DNA of 64,000 nt from Hericium rajendrae (GCA_033439255.1 CM065882.1:2542001-2606000); one strand, 5' to 3'; numbered from the stretch's first letter, positions 1 through 12,555 are shown. The notes: generated by a model from the sequence alone, not told the origin. A program made the numbers and translations.

Positions 1-387
1 TCATGGATCATGTTGTCCTGCTGAAGTGAACGTGTGACCTTAACCTTAAATCAAGTCTTGGGACTTCCTTTGCCAACGCTGCGCTGTCCAAAACAGTTAT
101 CTTGGATCGATTCTGACGCGTGTTTTTCTAGTCTGCAATACAGACCGCTGTTCCAGCAGATACTGCGAATGAAGGTCCGCGACTTATCCGCTCATCTTTG
201 CTGATTTCGACTCACCATAACTCCAGCTGCACGAGCCTACCGTCAAGCGATCTATACCCTCAACTCGCTCACGTCTCTTCCCGTTTCATACGCTTCCAGC
301 CCGGCCATTGCATCTTCGTGGTCCTCCTCCAGTCCCCTTCTCTCTTACATCTTCCCCAATTTTCAGGGCCAAGGCCCGGCAGGCTCC

Positions 388-3334
388 TTGCTCCGCATCC
401 TTAACCGCCTCCGTCAGCGCTTCCAGATCGCATCGCGCGCAGGACAGGATGTGGCAGGCGGGAGACGGAGGCGGGACAACGAGTTGCACACCCGCGCAAT
501 CAAAGTCGTTGATCTGTTGCAGCATGCGGCGGAACTTGGGCATATGGACGCGCTCTATGTGCTAGCGAAGATTTCATTAGTATGCACCATTTGTTACTCC
601 ACTGAAACAACTGTTGACGACGTTTCAGCTGCCACCAACGCCGCATTTTCCTGGGGATCCGGCATTGGCCTACCAGTCATTCCAGGCACATGCTGACCAA
701 ACGGGCAATGGCACATCCCAGGCTGCACTCGCGTTCTTCCACGCTACGGGATACCATGACATTGTACCAGTTGGTCAGGCCAAGGCGCAATTGTTTATAC
801 ATTGCTGCACATGGCGGGGATCGCGGCGCCAAATGGCATTGGGATATCGGTACTGGTCAGGCATCGGCGTCGCGGAGGATTGTGGCCGCGCAGTGGAATG
901 GTATGAGCATGCAGCCGGACAAGGTTCGTCTTTGACTAAACTCTTCGCCCACGGAAATTTGACTTGATGTTTGAACACAGCGATGGCGAAGTTCATGTCG
1001 GGACCTCCTGGAGGCAGGACTCTCCCTTTGACACCCAGCCGCATATCTGATCTGGATGGTGGCGTGTTCGGCTTCGGCGCGAGCGTCGCATCGACATCAT
1101 TGAACACCCATCGGCCGGCCATCAAGGCTGCGAGGGCGCGAAGTGCTGGTGAGACATGGGAAGACATCCTCGAATACTATATCGTACGTCCTCTCCTAAT
1201 GACCCACACCAGAGTACTGATTCGCCGTTCACAGTTCAACGCCGACCGTGGCGAGACCGACTTCGCCTTCCGCCTCGGCAAGATTTTCTACCAGGGCAGC
1301 ATCTACAGCGCGCCGGGTGGGACCGCATCGGGCGGCGAGGGCGTCGGGCGGCTGCCGCGTGACTTCGAGCGCGCGCGGTACTACTTCGAGCGCATCGCGC
1401 GCCAGATCTGGCCGCACGACCCCATCGATCCGCTGTCGCACAACTCGCGGCGCGAGGAGGGCAGTGGGCCCGTCGGATATGCGGCCGCGGCGGCGGGCTA
1501 TCTCGGACGGATGCATCTGCGCGGGGAGGGCGTGCGCCCGAATGCGGCGGTTGCGCGGATGTGGTTCGAGCGCGGCGCGGAGTATGGGGACAAGGAGTGC
1601 CACAATGGATTGGGCATTATCTGGCGCGATGGGCTGGTGAATGGGCGGAGGGACCAGAAGCGGGCGGTGCACCACTTTGGGGTTGCGGCGGGGCAGGATC
1701 TGGCGGAGGCGCAGGTAAACCTGGGCAAGTACCATTACGGTGAGTCTTGGGTTTCGATATCTCTGGTCTGTTGGAAGCTCACGTCCTACCAGCTCGCAAG
1801 GAGATGAAGCTCGCGACGACCTATTTCGAGACGGCGACACGTCACGGATCTCCATTCGAGGCATATTATTACCTAGCACAGATTCAGTCCGCGCAGATGA
1901 ACATGATGCCACCGCACATGAAGACTGGCGCGTGTTCCATCGCACTGTCCTTCTACAAGATTGTCGCGGAGCGGGGGTCCTGGGACGACGACTTGCTGCG
2001 CGATGGTGAGTTGGATTGGGAGTCAGGCACCGCGGCAGGCAAAGAGAACGCGATGCTCCGGTGGTGGATTGCCGCAGAGCGAGGCTACGAGATGGCGCAG
2101 AACAATCTGGCGTATGTGCTCGATCAAGGTGCGTTGCTCGCCTCGCTGCAGGTGATGTCCTGCTTACGGCGTGTCCAGACAAGAGCGTCCTCAAAGACCC
2201 GCGATTCACATCCTTCTCGCCATCGAACGATACGGCGCGGCTGGCGCTGACGCAGTGGACACGCTCCGCCGCCAGAACAACGTTGACGCGCTGGTGAAGG
2301 TCGGCGATTATTATTATCACGGGCTGGGCGTCCCGGACGAGCCAGAAAGCGTGCGCTGGGAGAAGGCGGCGGGCTATTACCAGAGCGCGGCGGACACGCA
2401 AGTCAGTGCGCTGGCGATGTGGAACCTGGGATGGATGTACGAGAACGGGTACGGTGTGCCACAAGTACGTCTCAAACCCGGTCTATGCACGAGTCATTGC
2501 TGAGCGTCGTGTTGGGGTAGGACTTCCATTTGGCGAAGCGGCATTATGATGTCGCACTGGAGACGAATAACGAGGCGTATCTCCCGGTCACATTGTCGTT
2601 GATCAAACTGCACGTGCGCAGCTTCTGGCATACCCTGATGGGAGGCAAAGATGGCCTGAGCCTCTGGGAATATGATGAAGACTCTCGTATGTTATGTATT
2701 GAATCTCGGTCATAGAGGGTCTTGATCTGATCATTTGATGCTGTAGATGCGTATGTGAACGAGGATAAGCGGCAACAATTGGAAGACGGCTCGAAGTTAG
2801 ACGCTGCTAATCAAATTCGATCCGATGATGAAGATATCCTTGGGGAAGCCGTGGAAGATGATGCGCCTTGGTATCTGGGACGTGCCGTGAGGAATTCAAC
2901 CGCCGTCGACGGGGACAGGGGCCCGGTGATGATGAAGACCCGGTCGAGGTTGGTTCCATTCCACCTTTGAGATAAGAGTTGCTAATGTTTTCTTCACAGT
3001 GGGCCCGTGAACGCAGGAATGCGGAGAAAACGAGCGCGACAGCGATTCGGGTCCCGAGGACTATTTCGAAGGAGCTCTGCGCGGTGGCGGACATCGTGGT
3101 GAAGAAGATGCCGACGAGTTCACGGAGACGATGGTCCTCGTGGGCTTGTGTCTGGTGGTCACTTTTCTTCTGTATATCCGTGGTAGGATGGTGGAGAGGA
3201 TGAGGAGAGACCAGGGACAGCAGCCGCCGAATGGTGGGGCTGAACAACAACAGCAGCAACAACAACAACAGGATGGCGGTCTTTTCCCGCCGCCCGGAGA
3301 CCCGGCGAGAGACGATTGGGCCATTGCGCGGTGA
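388..3334 (+). CDS. HRD3: HRD3/SEL1L-like ERAD adaptor (5' end not resolved)
   Basis: The spliced product carries Sel1 tetratricopeptide-like repeats (for example ALGYRYWSGIGV near 838-873, GYLGRMHLRGEGV near 1495, VKVGDYYYHGLGV near 2297 and MWNLGWMYENGYGV near 2416). It ends with one transmembrane segment (MVLVGLCLVVTFLLYI, about 3131-3178) and a short cytosolic tail with a glutamine run. This is the HRD3/SEL1L arrangement: a luminal Sel1 array and a C-terminal anchor that partners the Hrd1 ubiquitin ligase in ER-associated degradation. At least eight short introns interrupt it. No convincing ATG with signal peptide was found, so the start given is only the first supported coding position. 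Three frame changes are needed: +1 near 794-796, -1 near 831-833 and -1 near 3027-3030. They restore LLYIAAHGGDRGAKMALGYR and the acidic segment before the membrane span, so I read them as sequence errors. Confidence 0.85.
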
Positions 3335-3949
3335 TCTGTATACTTGATTGTCGATATTGTTTGGGTTGTAGCATTTCTGACATGTTAGCAGGATGATGAT
3401 TTACGCATGGAATGACAAGTGATAAATAAGAACTCCATGGCTCTTCGTCCACTCGAGCGACGCATCCTGAACGAAAGATAACCACAGTCATCGGCACCGA
3501 GCTCGTGATGCTTATCGCCTTGCAGGTCAGTCTTCCTGTCCATGCATGTGAATGAAATGGTGTCGGAGACGACTCATGGAGAACCGGAGTCTGGGAATAT
3601 TCTCAAGCAGACAAGTACCGCCATCACTTCGAAAGCTAACTCCTATGGGAATGCTGTCGGAGTGTGGTCTTCGAAGACATCTTTGTTATCTCTAGTCCAT
3701 CTCAAGAATTTTCTCCACTTTGCTGAGCCGCAGTTCAGCATTATATCATCTGTGAACACCATATTCCGCGCAGTCGGGGAATGTGCATTCAGTAGCTGGT
3801 GAGTGTCAGCTCTCGATCCAAAGGATTTATAACGACAGGTCCGACGCCAAGCGGCAGAGACTTGAGACGGGTTTGCGCCTGGTGGTATCGCTACTTCCTA
3901 CCTTCGAGCCTATCTTTGAGACGCCCTCTCGATCTCCGATGTGCGGCCC
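3335..3949. other. Intergenic, no gene seen
   Basis: This stretch lies between HRD3 and the first dioxygenase. It has only short frames without a recognisable domain, and it ends in the dioxygenase promoter. Confidence 0.5.
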
Positions 3950-3957
3950 ATATAAAT
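3950..3957 (+). promoter_or_regulatory. TATA box of dioxygenase A
   Basis: TATAAATC lies about 46-53 nt upstream of the ATG at 4003. The tandem paralogue has a TATA element at nearly the same distance, which supports both start choices. Confidence 0.5.
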
Positions 3958-4002
3958 CAACCGCGTATCCATTGCTATCCAGAAACACTTACTGAACACA
4001 CC

Positions 4003-5380
4003 ATGCCTGGTCTCACGTTTCCTGCCTTCCCGGACAATGTCCCTACCATCCAGCTCGTCGTCATTGACTTTGCACTACTCCGCGCAGGCGACGCTGCGGA
4101 GATCGAACGCCTGTGGAAAGCTGCTACCGAACTAGGATTTTGGTGGTTCGTATATCTCGCTTTCCGCTAGAGATTCGGCCCAATTCAAACTTTCTTAAGC
4201 CTGAAGAACCATGGTGCCGAAGAACTAGCGGACTCCATGTTCGACGTCGGCGAAAGGACCATGGAACTCCCTCTGGACGAGAAGATGCAGTTTGCACCAA
4301 GCGGCGAGGGGAAGTCGTTTGGGCAAGCAGTCCCTTCCCTCCCGTAGTTTGCCATCATTTGATGAAGGATTCTTGAAGGTACGAGCATGCGGGTGCCAAT
4401 TATGTCGATCCAAGCGGTGCTCCCGAGGTCACCGAGTTCCTCAACATCTCGAAGAATGACGCGCTCGCGTACCCCGCCGTGTTCCATCGCACGTACCCGC
4501 GCACGGTCATGGAGCGCATGGAGACCGTCGTCCGGCCGTTCGTGCTCAAGGGTCTCGAGGTGAACGAGACGATCCTACAGATTCTGAATGACAAGCTCGG
4601 GCTGCCTGAGGGCGCGCTTATGCAGAGACATGAAAGGGAGAAGAGCTCGAACTGCGAGGCGCGGACGTTGCGCGCACCTCCTACTGTGGGGTGGAACGAG
4701 GACAAGGCGACCTTAGGAGCGCATACGGACTTTGGATCACTGGTAATTCGCCATTGAGGATTTTAGAAGATGCTGGTGTCTCACCCCGTTTGCATGGCAG
4801 TCGTTTTTGCATAACCGCCTCGGCGGGCTGCAAGTTCTCCCTCCTGGCGCGGACGGCTGGAAATATGTCAAGGTCGGTGGTTTCAATCATTTGTATTATT
4901 ATCGTTACACGCAGTAGCCCATCCCCGGCTGTGTTATATGCAATGTCGGCGACGCACTCGCTATTCTTAGCGGTGGCATCCTCGTGTCAGGTCTACACCG
5001 TGTTGTGTGAGTTCGCCATCATTCTATTTTTGTCATTGTATCAGCTGAAATAACGAGTGCCAAAGGCCGCCTCCAAAGCCGCAGAACACCCAAACTCGCT
5101 ATTCTCAAGTATATTTCACGCGGCCTAGCAACGATACAGTCCTTGTGCCCCTCTCGGACGAAAGCGCTATGATAAAGAACGCAGCCGAGAAGATGAAGTA
5201 TGAGACGGGGATGACGGCGGAGGAATGGTTCCGGCGGCGGGTCAGCGGGAGGCGCGCAAAGAATTATACGGTGAGCGAGCTGACTTCTCTGGAGTGTGCA
5301 GTCCTTAACTCATTATATGAGTGCAGGGCCCAGAGGCGTGGAAGGCCAGTAAAGGAACTGAGCACTATCTTGATGCATGA
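4003..5380 (+). CDS. 2-oxoglutarate/Fe(II)-dependent dioxygenase (isopenicillin N synthase-like), copy A
   Basis: Seven exons (4003-4145, 4200-4322, 4379-4742, 4801-4872, 4918-5006, 5066-5270, 5327-5380) join in frame to a 349-residue protein with no frame break. The N-terminal part (DNVPTIQLVVIDFALL) is the DIOX_N type. The C-terminal 2OG-FeII_Oxy domain has the metal motif AHTDFGSL, then RLGGLQVLPPG, and the distal histidine in GLHRVV; a product C-terminus of WKASKGTEHYLDA follows. Such enzymes hydroxylate, desaturate or cyclise small molecules using 2-oxoglutarate; the substrate here is unknown. Copy B follows directly downstream with the same exon pattern. The second intron (4323-4378) starts with GC rather than GT, where copy B has GT. 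Confidence 0.85.
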
Positions 5381-5574
5381 GGGGTACGAATATGTTATGC
5401 TTTGTCGATCCTAGTTTCAGTGCGCTGGTCATGTAGGTCTGAATATCCCGAGTTTGGATGTAAGATAGCGGATGTGCTCGTGAGCTATGGAGTCTCCAGC
5501 GTTCCCATCTATTTTTGCATCCAGGTAAATCTCCCGAAGTCGTGAGTTATCCCCACTGTCCACAGTCGGAACCT

Positions 5575-5583
5575 GTATATATA
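5575..5583 (+). promoter_or_regulatory. TATA box of dioxygenase B
   Basis: TATATATAC lies about 47-55 nt upstream of the ATG at 5630, the same spacing as in copy A. Confidence 0.5.
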
Positions 5584-5629
5584 CGCCGCGTTCTCCCACT
5601 GCAGCTTGGGAGACCACGCTGAACACAGC

Positions 5630-7051
5630 ATGCCAGGCATTGTGAACCCTCCTTTCCCAGACAACGTCCCCACCGTCCCCCTCGTCGTAATCGACTATGC
5701 CCTTCTGTGCACCGGCGACTCGCAGGAGATAGACCGGCTCTGGAAAGCCGCAACCGCGCTGGGGTTCTGGTAGTGCGTATCTCCCACGGCTTTCTGAAAA
5801 CAGCGTGATTTTGATGCAAGCACAATACAGCCTAAAGAACCATGGCGCCGACAAGCTCGCAGATGCCATGTTCGAGATGGGCGAGGCGACGATGGCACTT
5901 CCTCTGGAAGAGAAGATGCAATTCGGGCCGGACGACACTGGAGCATCCTTCGGGTGCGAGACCCATGCACGATTTGAATCACCGTATCCCAAGGATAACC
6001 GAGCCTTGCTTTAGATACAAGCAAGCCGGCGCCAACGCCGTCGATGCGAACGGCACGCCCGACGTGACCGAATTTCTCAACATCTCCAAGGACGACGCGC
6101 TCGCCTACTCCGCGATCGCGCACCGCACGTACCCAGACACCGTCGCTACGCGGATGGACACGGTTGTCCGGCCGTTCGTCCTCAAGTCCCTCGAGGTCAA
6201 CGAGACGATCCTCGGGATACTGAATAGCCGACTCGGGCTGCCGGAGGGTGCGTTAGCGTCGAGGCATCGACGCGAGCTGCACTCCTGCGACGAGGCACGG
6301 ACGATCCGGGCACCGCCAGTCCCGGCATGGAGGAGGAGAAGGCGATGCTGGGAGCGCATACGGATTTCGGGTCGTTGGTATGCCTCGGCCCGGTGCTTCT
6401 TCGTAACACTGCATGTCTGACTTGTTCATTTCGCCAGTCGTTCTTGCACAACCGGCTCGGCGGTCTTCAGGTGCTTCCGCCTGGCGCCGATGGCTGGAAA
6501 TACGTTAAAGCAAGTAACATGCACGTCCTCCGCGCCTTATCGGTTAACACGCAGCAGCCCATATCCGGCCATGCGATCTGCAACGTGGGCGACGCGCTGA
6601 CCATTCTCAGCGGTGGAATCCTCAGGTCGAATCTGCACCGCGTCGTGTGAGCCAACAATTACGTTCCCGTGTGTCAAATGTGAATGTATTGACCGCCATG
6701 TACGCACGGCGTCCAGGCCGCCTCCAAAGCCCCAAAACACGCACACGCGATGGTCGCAGGTATACTTCATGCGCCCGAGCAATGACGTGCTTCTCGAGCC
6801 GCTTGTCGACGAGAGCGATATCATCAAGACGGCCGTGCGCGACGCGCCTGAGGGGAAGTATGCGACGGGCGTGACGGCGGCGGAATGGTACCGGAGGCGG
6901 GTAAGCGGGCGGCGAACGAAAAATTATGCGGTGAGTTGCTCACGAGCTATTGTCATTGCGATGCAAGCTGTTCGATTCACATCCTTGAACGCAGGGACCA
7001 GATGCGTGGAAAGCCAGCAGAGGAACTGAAGACCAAAGTGTGTATGCCTGA
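5630..7051 (+). CDS. 2-oxoglutarate/Fe(II)-dependent dioxygenase, copy B
   Basis: This is a tandem paralogue of the preceding gene, with the same exon order and splice phases. It begins MPGIVNPPFPDNVPT and shares NHGADKLADAMFE, VVRPFVLKSLEVNETIL, GAHTDFGSL, RLGGLQVLPPGADGWKYVK and HRVV, and it ends shortly after GPDAWKAS. The HxD and distal His metal ligands are present. Exon 3 loses frame near 6324-6325 (between RAPPVP and MEEEKAMLGAHTD); copy A is continuous at the same place, so one base appears to be missing there. The pair arose by local tandem duplication of an intron-bearing gene. A role in a shared secondary-metabolite or catabolic step is possible, but no pathway partner is visible nearby. 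Confidence 0.82.
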
Positions 7052-10000
7052 TTCCTGAGCGAGAGCGGAGGTGCTGTGATGTGCATATGGATATCCATGC
7101 TGTCTTGAATTCTGCATAAGACATCAGTCAATGTATATGTAGGCCAAAGAACCGCGATCTTGGTGTTCGTCGAGATGGGAGGATTCTGCCGACCCGATCT
7201 ATGGAGTGATTCCCACGACCGCGACGCGTTTGTGGGCGCTTGTAGACAACTATGGATGGTCACCATAAGACTGCAGGCCGACAGATTCAAAGGGCTGGAG
7301 CATTTCCTAGCACTGCAACATGGACCAAACGCGGAACAAATTATTGTTATGTCTTGAAATGCCCGGATGGGTCCTCCAACGTAAAACCACATAACCTGAG
7401 CAAGAGCGACGATCAGCTCGACGGCGGAAATACATCCGTCGACCCCCACATCCAAATCCACCAACTCCCAACCCACGACAAAACCTGACTCCTCTCCAAG
7501 CCCTCCCTCGTGCGTCCCATCCCCAGCCTTCGTCGGCGAAACCTGACATCGGATAATACGAAGCGCAGCCCAGCCGACCCCGGATGTGGGGAAACCCAAA
7601 CGCAACGCCTCCTATCCCCGCAGCTCCACAGCGCGAGTGCGGGGAGAGAGACATCCTCGGCGATATTGATCGAAGCGCATCTGATGGCCCGGACGACGTC
7701 CGTGCGCGCGCGAGGATACGCCGCGCTGCCTGGGTGGGCGTGTTCTGCCCACGCGGATACTCCGAGGTCCCTTGCGCGCGGGCTCGAGAAATTTTCGAAT
7801 TCGGGATCGATGGCAATGAGTCTGCGCAAGACGAATGGAGTGGGAGGTGAAGCTCGTAGTTTGCAGCGCAACGCGAATTCGAACCAACAACGAGGATACA
7901 AAGCTCGCGCAACAGCCCCCGTCGCGCACCCCGGTCCCTGGATCAGCATGGCTTCCCGCCCTGGCAGCTCCACAGCCTCGAGCGAAACCTAGATGGCGAT
8001 CGTCCTGATTCGCCCGCAGCGGACGAACGCATCCGTGCGCGGGGCAGGCGCCCGCATTAGGCAGGTCAGTAAGAACATCCGGATGCCGTGGGCCGCCGCC
8101 GAGTGGTCCGCACCGCGCTTGCTATCCCCGTGCGCATCTCGGAAGCATGTGCGCGCGCCATGTGTTCGCGCGCGGGTCCTGTATGGATGCCTGCGGTACG
8201 AGGTATGTCGGGCGCTGTTGGGGGCGACAGGCATCGGCTCGGCTGCAGAGTGCTATATCGGACGCGTTGGTGAAATCTGTGTGCGAGAGGCGATTAATGT
8301 AGATAGAGATGAGCGTCAAGTGGCGTCGACAGTGTGGTCGGTCAGGAGGGCGATGAGCAATACCACCTGGCCATGAAATGAACGTCTGGACATGGCAAGG
8401 CAGACGTTGCAGGCAGCTCGCTCCTCCAGGTTAACGGAGACGTGTTTCAGGCTGCGTCCTCTGGTCAGTCATGAGGATGCTGGGCGGCATCGCACAATGT
8501 TGCGCGTCTGCCTTGGCGAACCTGACATTGGAGGTCGCTTCTCCAGGAGTTCCGCCTCGCACGGAGTTTCATCTGCTAAAGTCGTCCGGCGCACTGTCCG
8601 CCCAGGTACACCACCGCCCATAGCTCGCGAGTCTGCCGTACTTATCCCTATCACTTCAAAAGCAGGCTCTGAGCAGCCCCGAAATCCGAACGCGCGCCGC
8701 CATTCATCCACAGAACGCGGAGGCAAACCGTCGCCCGACGGCAGTGCACAGGATTGTCCGATGGGCCGATCGCCCCCGCGTGCCTGGGGCCGGCAGACGG
8801 GTTGAGTTGCGGGGGTGGTCTGGAACGGATGTGTGCGCTCCGTTTACCTTAAATGAAGAAGAGGTTCGATGACTGAATGCGATGACGCCGGGGCTGGCCA
8901 TGTGGCGCGCGCTTCGTCCGTTTTGTCCGCTGCGAGCGCCGTGTCCTGCGTGTAGGCATTCGACGGTCTTTCTCGCTGCAGACGAGAAATGTGATTGTCC
9001 AGCTGCGCGCGGCGCAGTGCTTGGCGCAGGGCTAGGCCTGAGAAATATCGCGGTGCCGCCATGTACAAAGTTCGCACTGGTTCGCGCTGCGCTGATACGG
9101 ATAGAGCGTAGCGCAGTAGTAGCACGCGGCGACGGCGGGGGTTCGAGAATTCGACGACAGGTTGGCTTGCGCGAAGCCTGCATCTGCACATGGGCCGGCC
9201 GGGCCCCCCGGCTGGATGCTATTATTGAATGCGCATTCCGCATGCCAGGCAAGCGCGACGGACAAAAGGAGATGGAGAGGCTGCGAGGCTTGAGGAGAGC
9301 GTGGGCGACACTGTCGCTGCATCAATGGGGAACTCGGCGAAAGCACATGTTGCGAATGCACCACGGCCTGATATCAAGGCGATAAACTCGTAGCAGCGAA
9401 CAGTACGAAGAAATGGAGGTAATGCACGGATGCAGCGAAGGCCTTCTGACAATGGACTGTTGTGAAAGCCTGTGCTCATTGGCAGGGATCAACGCAGCAC
9501 GAGCTCAGAAGAGATTTTGAAATTAGGTGTGATAACAAAGTCCGGGTAGAAATATGGAAAGCGCAAGGCACTCGGACTGGACGTAAGCCTAACGTCGAGT
9601 TTTTAGATGCCTTGCATCCGGTGACACCTGGACGCATGCGCTCCTGGGCTCGAAGCGGGCATGGTTTGCGTCCACGAGTCTCTTGGTCCTGAAATTATGG
9701 AACGTTCTGGTGATGGAAGAGAGGAGGGGGACAAAAGCAGAGAGTTGTCGGATGGTGCTCCGAGGTTTGTCCCGGATGGACGAGGAGGAGAACGACGTCA
9801 GGCGCAGAGGACGAGCTGAAAAAGGAAATTGCGGAGGCAATTGGGTCGCTGTATGTGCCGGTGCGGCAAAGCGCAGTGGCTGGGCGATGAGAGCGTACGG
9901 CCGCAAATGGGGCGGTTTGGACATTGTCGGCTTCTCGGGAGCTCCTCGGATGAGGCGAGAGCGACGAAAGGAGGCAGAGATAGATGGGGGCGAGGCAAGT

Positions 10001-10287
10001 ATCAGGAAATGATGAAGAAATGATGAAGAAAAAACGAGGGAGGCGTCGGTGATGGGGACGGCGGGGGTGGGCACGGCTGTGTCGCGCAGTGCCGCAGCGT
10101 GTTGAATTGCGTTGCGGGGACGGAAGGGTGGGACTGAATGGGCAGGGGAATCAAAGGCTCTTGATCCTGTCGGTAGCGATATAAGTCCGAATCTGGCAAC
10201 CGCCTTTTTCTGTCTCGAACCATCACCAGACCAACTGCACCATCTGCTCCTTCTGCTTCCTCTTTCTTTCTTTCCATATTCTCCGAG
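7052..10287. other. 3.2-kb stretch without recognisable gene
   Basis: The stretch is GC-rich, so long frames overlap in several phases on both strands (7413-7973 minus, 7510-7992 plus, 8704-9252 minus, 8882-9385 plus, 9589-10074 minus). None shows a domain, a consistent splice pattern or a signal I recognise. The last 100 nt form a pyrimidine-rich leader and TATA-like sequence for the bZIP gene. A short tandem repeat (atgatgaaga twice) lies near 10010-10030. Confidence 0.4.
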
Positions 10288-10295
10288 CTATAAAT
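10288..10295 (+). promoter_or_regulatory. TATA-like element upstream of the bZIP gene
   Basis: A CTATAAAT sequence sits about 20 nt upstream of the ATG at 10312, just after a long pyrimidine tract. A second candidate (GATATAAG) lies near 10177-10184 and is at a more usual distance for a TATA box. Confidence 0.25.
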
Positions 10296-10311
10296 CTCCG
10301 TACTACAAGCC

Positions 10312-12031
10312 ATGGCCAGCCCGACGAGACACCCTCTCATCCTTTCCATGTCCCAACTGATCGCGAGCGACGCGCCTCTCTCCTCGCCCATCTCCGACTC
10401 TGGCTCTTCCTGGGACCAGCAGCCTCTATACTCTCCGCAGTCTACCACTATTGATACCTTCGCTCTCAACTACCCCCACTACGCGCATCCGCCCTCACCT
10501 CCATATTCGAACGAGTCGGGCACCAATTCTCCCAACCCGCTCAAGATGCGCATGAGCCCCGACTACATCTCGGACCAGGACCACCAGCTCTGTGTGTCCA
10601 CATCTCAGGTATTCGAGCTGCCCGCCACTCCGTCTTCGCCGCCCACGCCTCCGTCGCCCTCTGTTCATGCGGCCGAGTCCGAGCTGCCGAACCTGTCCAT
10701 TGGCGCAGCCGCATCGGCCATAAAACGTCCATCCTCTCCCACCCTGTCCGGCATCAGCAAAAAGCCGCGCGGGTCAGGCGAGCGTGTTAGCACCAAGGAC
10801 TTCGTGCCGCCGGACGTAACAGGTCTCAGCAAACGCGAGGCGCGGCTTGTCAAGAACAGGGCCGCTGCATTCCTTAGCCGGCAGCGCAAGCGGGAGGAAT
10901 TTGAGAACATGGAGGTGTAAGTCGCGGCCTCCGTGCTTCTCGCTTAGAATGTGTCCGGCTTACGACCGCGCTTTTTTCGCTCTCCAGGCGCGTAGCGGAG
11001 CTCGAGCAGGAGAACGCCCGCCTGCAGACGCTCGCACAGAGTGGAGCCGCGTGCATCCAGGACAACTCGCATGAGTTGATATCAGAAATCGACCAGCTGC
11101 GCGCACGGTTGCTCGCGGCCGAGCAGCGCGAGCATGAACTCAGCACACAACTCTCACGGCGTCCGTCGCCAGTCAAAGTAGAAACGTCCGAGCCGAGGCT
11201 GCCGCCGACTTCACCCGCGCGGTCCACCTTTTCCCAATCACCGCACAAGAGCGAGAAGACGAGCGCGAGCTTGAGCTTATTGGTACGTTCCTTTTGCTCG
11301 CACGAAAACTGCGCATTCGCTTATCACGGGATAAGCAGGTCCTCCTTTGCGCATTGCCTTCCATCTTTTCCATGACAGCCCAGTCGCACCCGGCTCTTCC
11401 GGTTTCAGGCACCTTCCCGTTCTCCGGTCTGCCGACACAGATGTCGGCTGCGAACAAGTTCGACTTTGCATACATCCCGGGCGAGTACGACTGGCGCGGG
11501 GTCCCCTCGAATGCAATGGATATGGACATGATCCACGACCGGCACGCAGCGTCATCCTCGCGCAAGCTGGAGTTCGTAGACGCGGACGCAGACGCCCTGG
11601 GCTTAGGCGGGCTTGACATCACGTTTGACGCAGAACCTGCCCAAAACGGCAAGATTCGTGTGCGGATCCACCCCTCGTCCTCGTCTGCGCCCTCGTCCTC
11701 CTCAGCCACCCCGTCCACCCCGGCCTTCCCGCAGCACGACGACCACTATACCATGTTCTCGCCCTGGCAGCCACACGCGTCCGTGCCGTCGCTCGATAGC
11801 TTCAGCTCGCACTTCGCGCAGATGCCACAGAACGCGGCGCAGATGGACCCGGACCCATTCTTCGGTGTCGGCAACCCGTCGTCGGAATTCGGCTTCGGCG
11901 TGGACCCGTCATTCCTCATGGCGCCGGCGCCGATCGAAGCGAGCTCCAGCAAGCGCCGCGTGCGCATCGCGCTGAAGAGCATGCCCACGGCGGGCGGCAA
12001 CGCCGGCGAGTGGGAGGTCGAGTTGTGCTAA
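10312..12031 (+). CDS. bZIP transcription factor, HAC1/XBP1/ATF6-like
   Basis: Three exons (10312-10916, 10988-11282, 11384-12031) join to 515 residues without any frame problem. The basic region (KREARLVKNRAAAFLSRQRK, about residues 174-193) carries the NxxAAxxSRxRK signature. It runs straight into a leucine zipper (VAELEQENARLQTLAQ, then LISEIDQLRARLLAAE). The N-terminal third is rich in Ser and Pro; the C-terminal half is acidic, as in activation domains. The basic region resembles regulators of the unfolded protein response such as HacA and plant bZIP17/28, but I cannot separate HAC1, ATF6-like and unrelated bZIPs by eye. If intron 2 is kept, translation stops at 11375 and the acidic half is lost, giving a short form. 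Confidence 0.8.
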
Positions 12032-12491
12032 CTTAAAACGGCGGAACGCAATGTCTCTCAAGCTCTCTTCTCTTCTTTCTATCTATGTCTCAACTCATGC
12101 GCACGTCTCGTCTCGTCTGGCTGGTTATCATTGGATACGGAATTTATCTATGCTCACGGCTTGTCCACTTTTTATTGCCTATGCTCACCTATGGTCTAGT
12201 CTTGGCTGCTGCAGCCGTCCACTCGTTATACCCCGCTCGCTTAGTCCCAAATCCGCTCTGCTTCTGCATACCTCTACCTACACACCCGCCCTGCATGCAG
12301 GCTAAAACCCATACCACTCACGAACCCAGCTCGAGCACCACCTTCACGCTTCCTTTCTTCCTCCAAGTGGCGCTAATTGTATTCTTCATTGTGTATATTC
12401 GTTCCCACCTGCTATCAACCTGCTTTCGCCCCTTCGAGAAAATACCGTACCAGCTAGACTTCCCACTGGCGCCGGTTGTACTCCGTTTTTG

Positions 12492-12518
12492 GAGCCGCGC
12501 GCCCTTGGTGCGCGGCTC
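12492..12518 (+). other. GC-rich hairpin downstream of the bZIP stop codon
   Basis: A perfect 9-bp stem (GAGCCGCGC pairing with GCGCGGCTC) with a 9-nt loop lies about 460 nt after the stop codon. It could be part of the bZIP 3' UTR; in yeast HAC1 a 3' UTR stem-loop helps bring the mRNA to Ire1. That parallel is inference. Confidence 0.4.
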
Positions 12519-12555
12519 TGTATTTGCTACGATCGCTACATAGTTACTTATCCCT

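Noticed and set aside
1229-2464. Long minus-strand frame (411 codons) opposite HRD3
   Set aside because: It is Arg/Pro-rich antisense of GC-rich Sel1 coding exons and crosses their introns; no domain is seen.
7413-9385. Several overlapping frames of 100-190 codons
   Set aside because: They occur on both strands over the same bases, change with GC content and show no domain or signal peptide.
12085-12543. 152-codon frame with hydrophobic stretches after the bZIP stop codon
   Set aside because: It lies in another frame, in T/C-rich sequence that gives hydrophobic codons by chance. I considered it as an ATF6-like membrane tail, but no splice joins it in frame.
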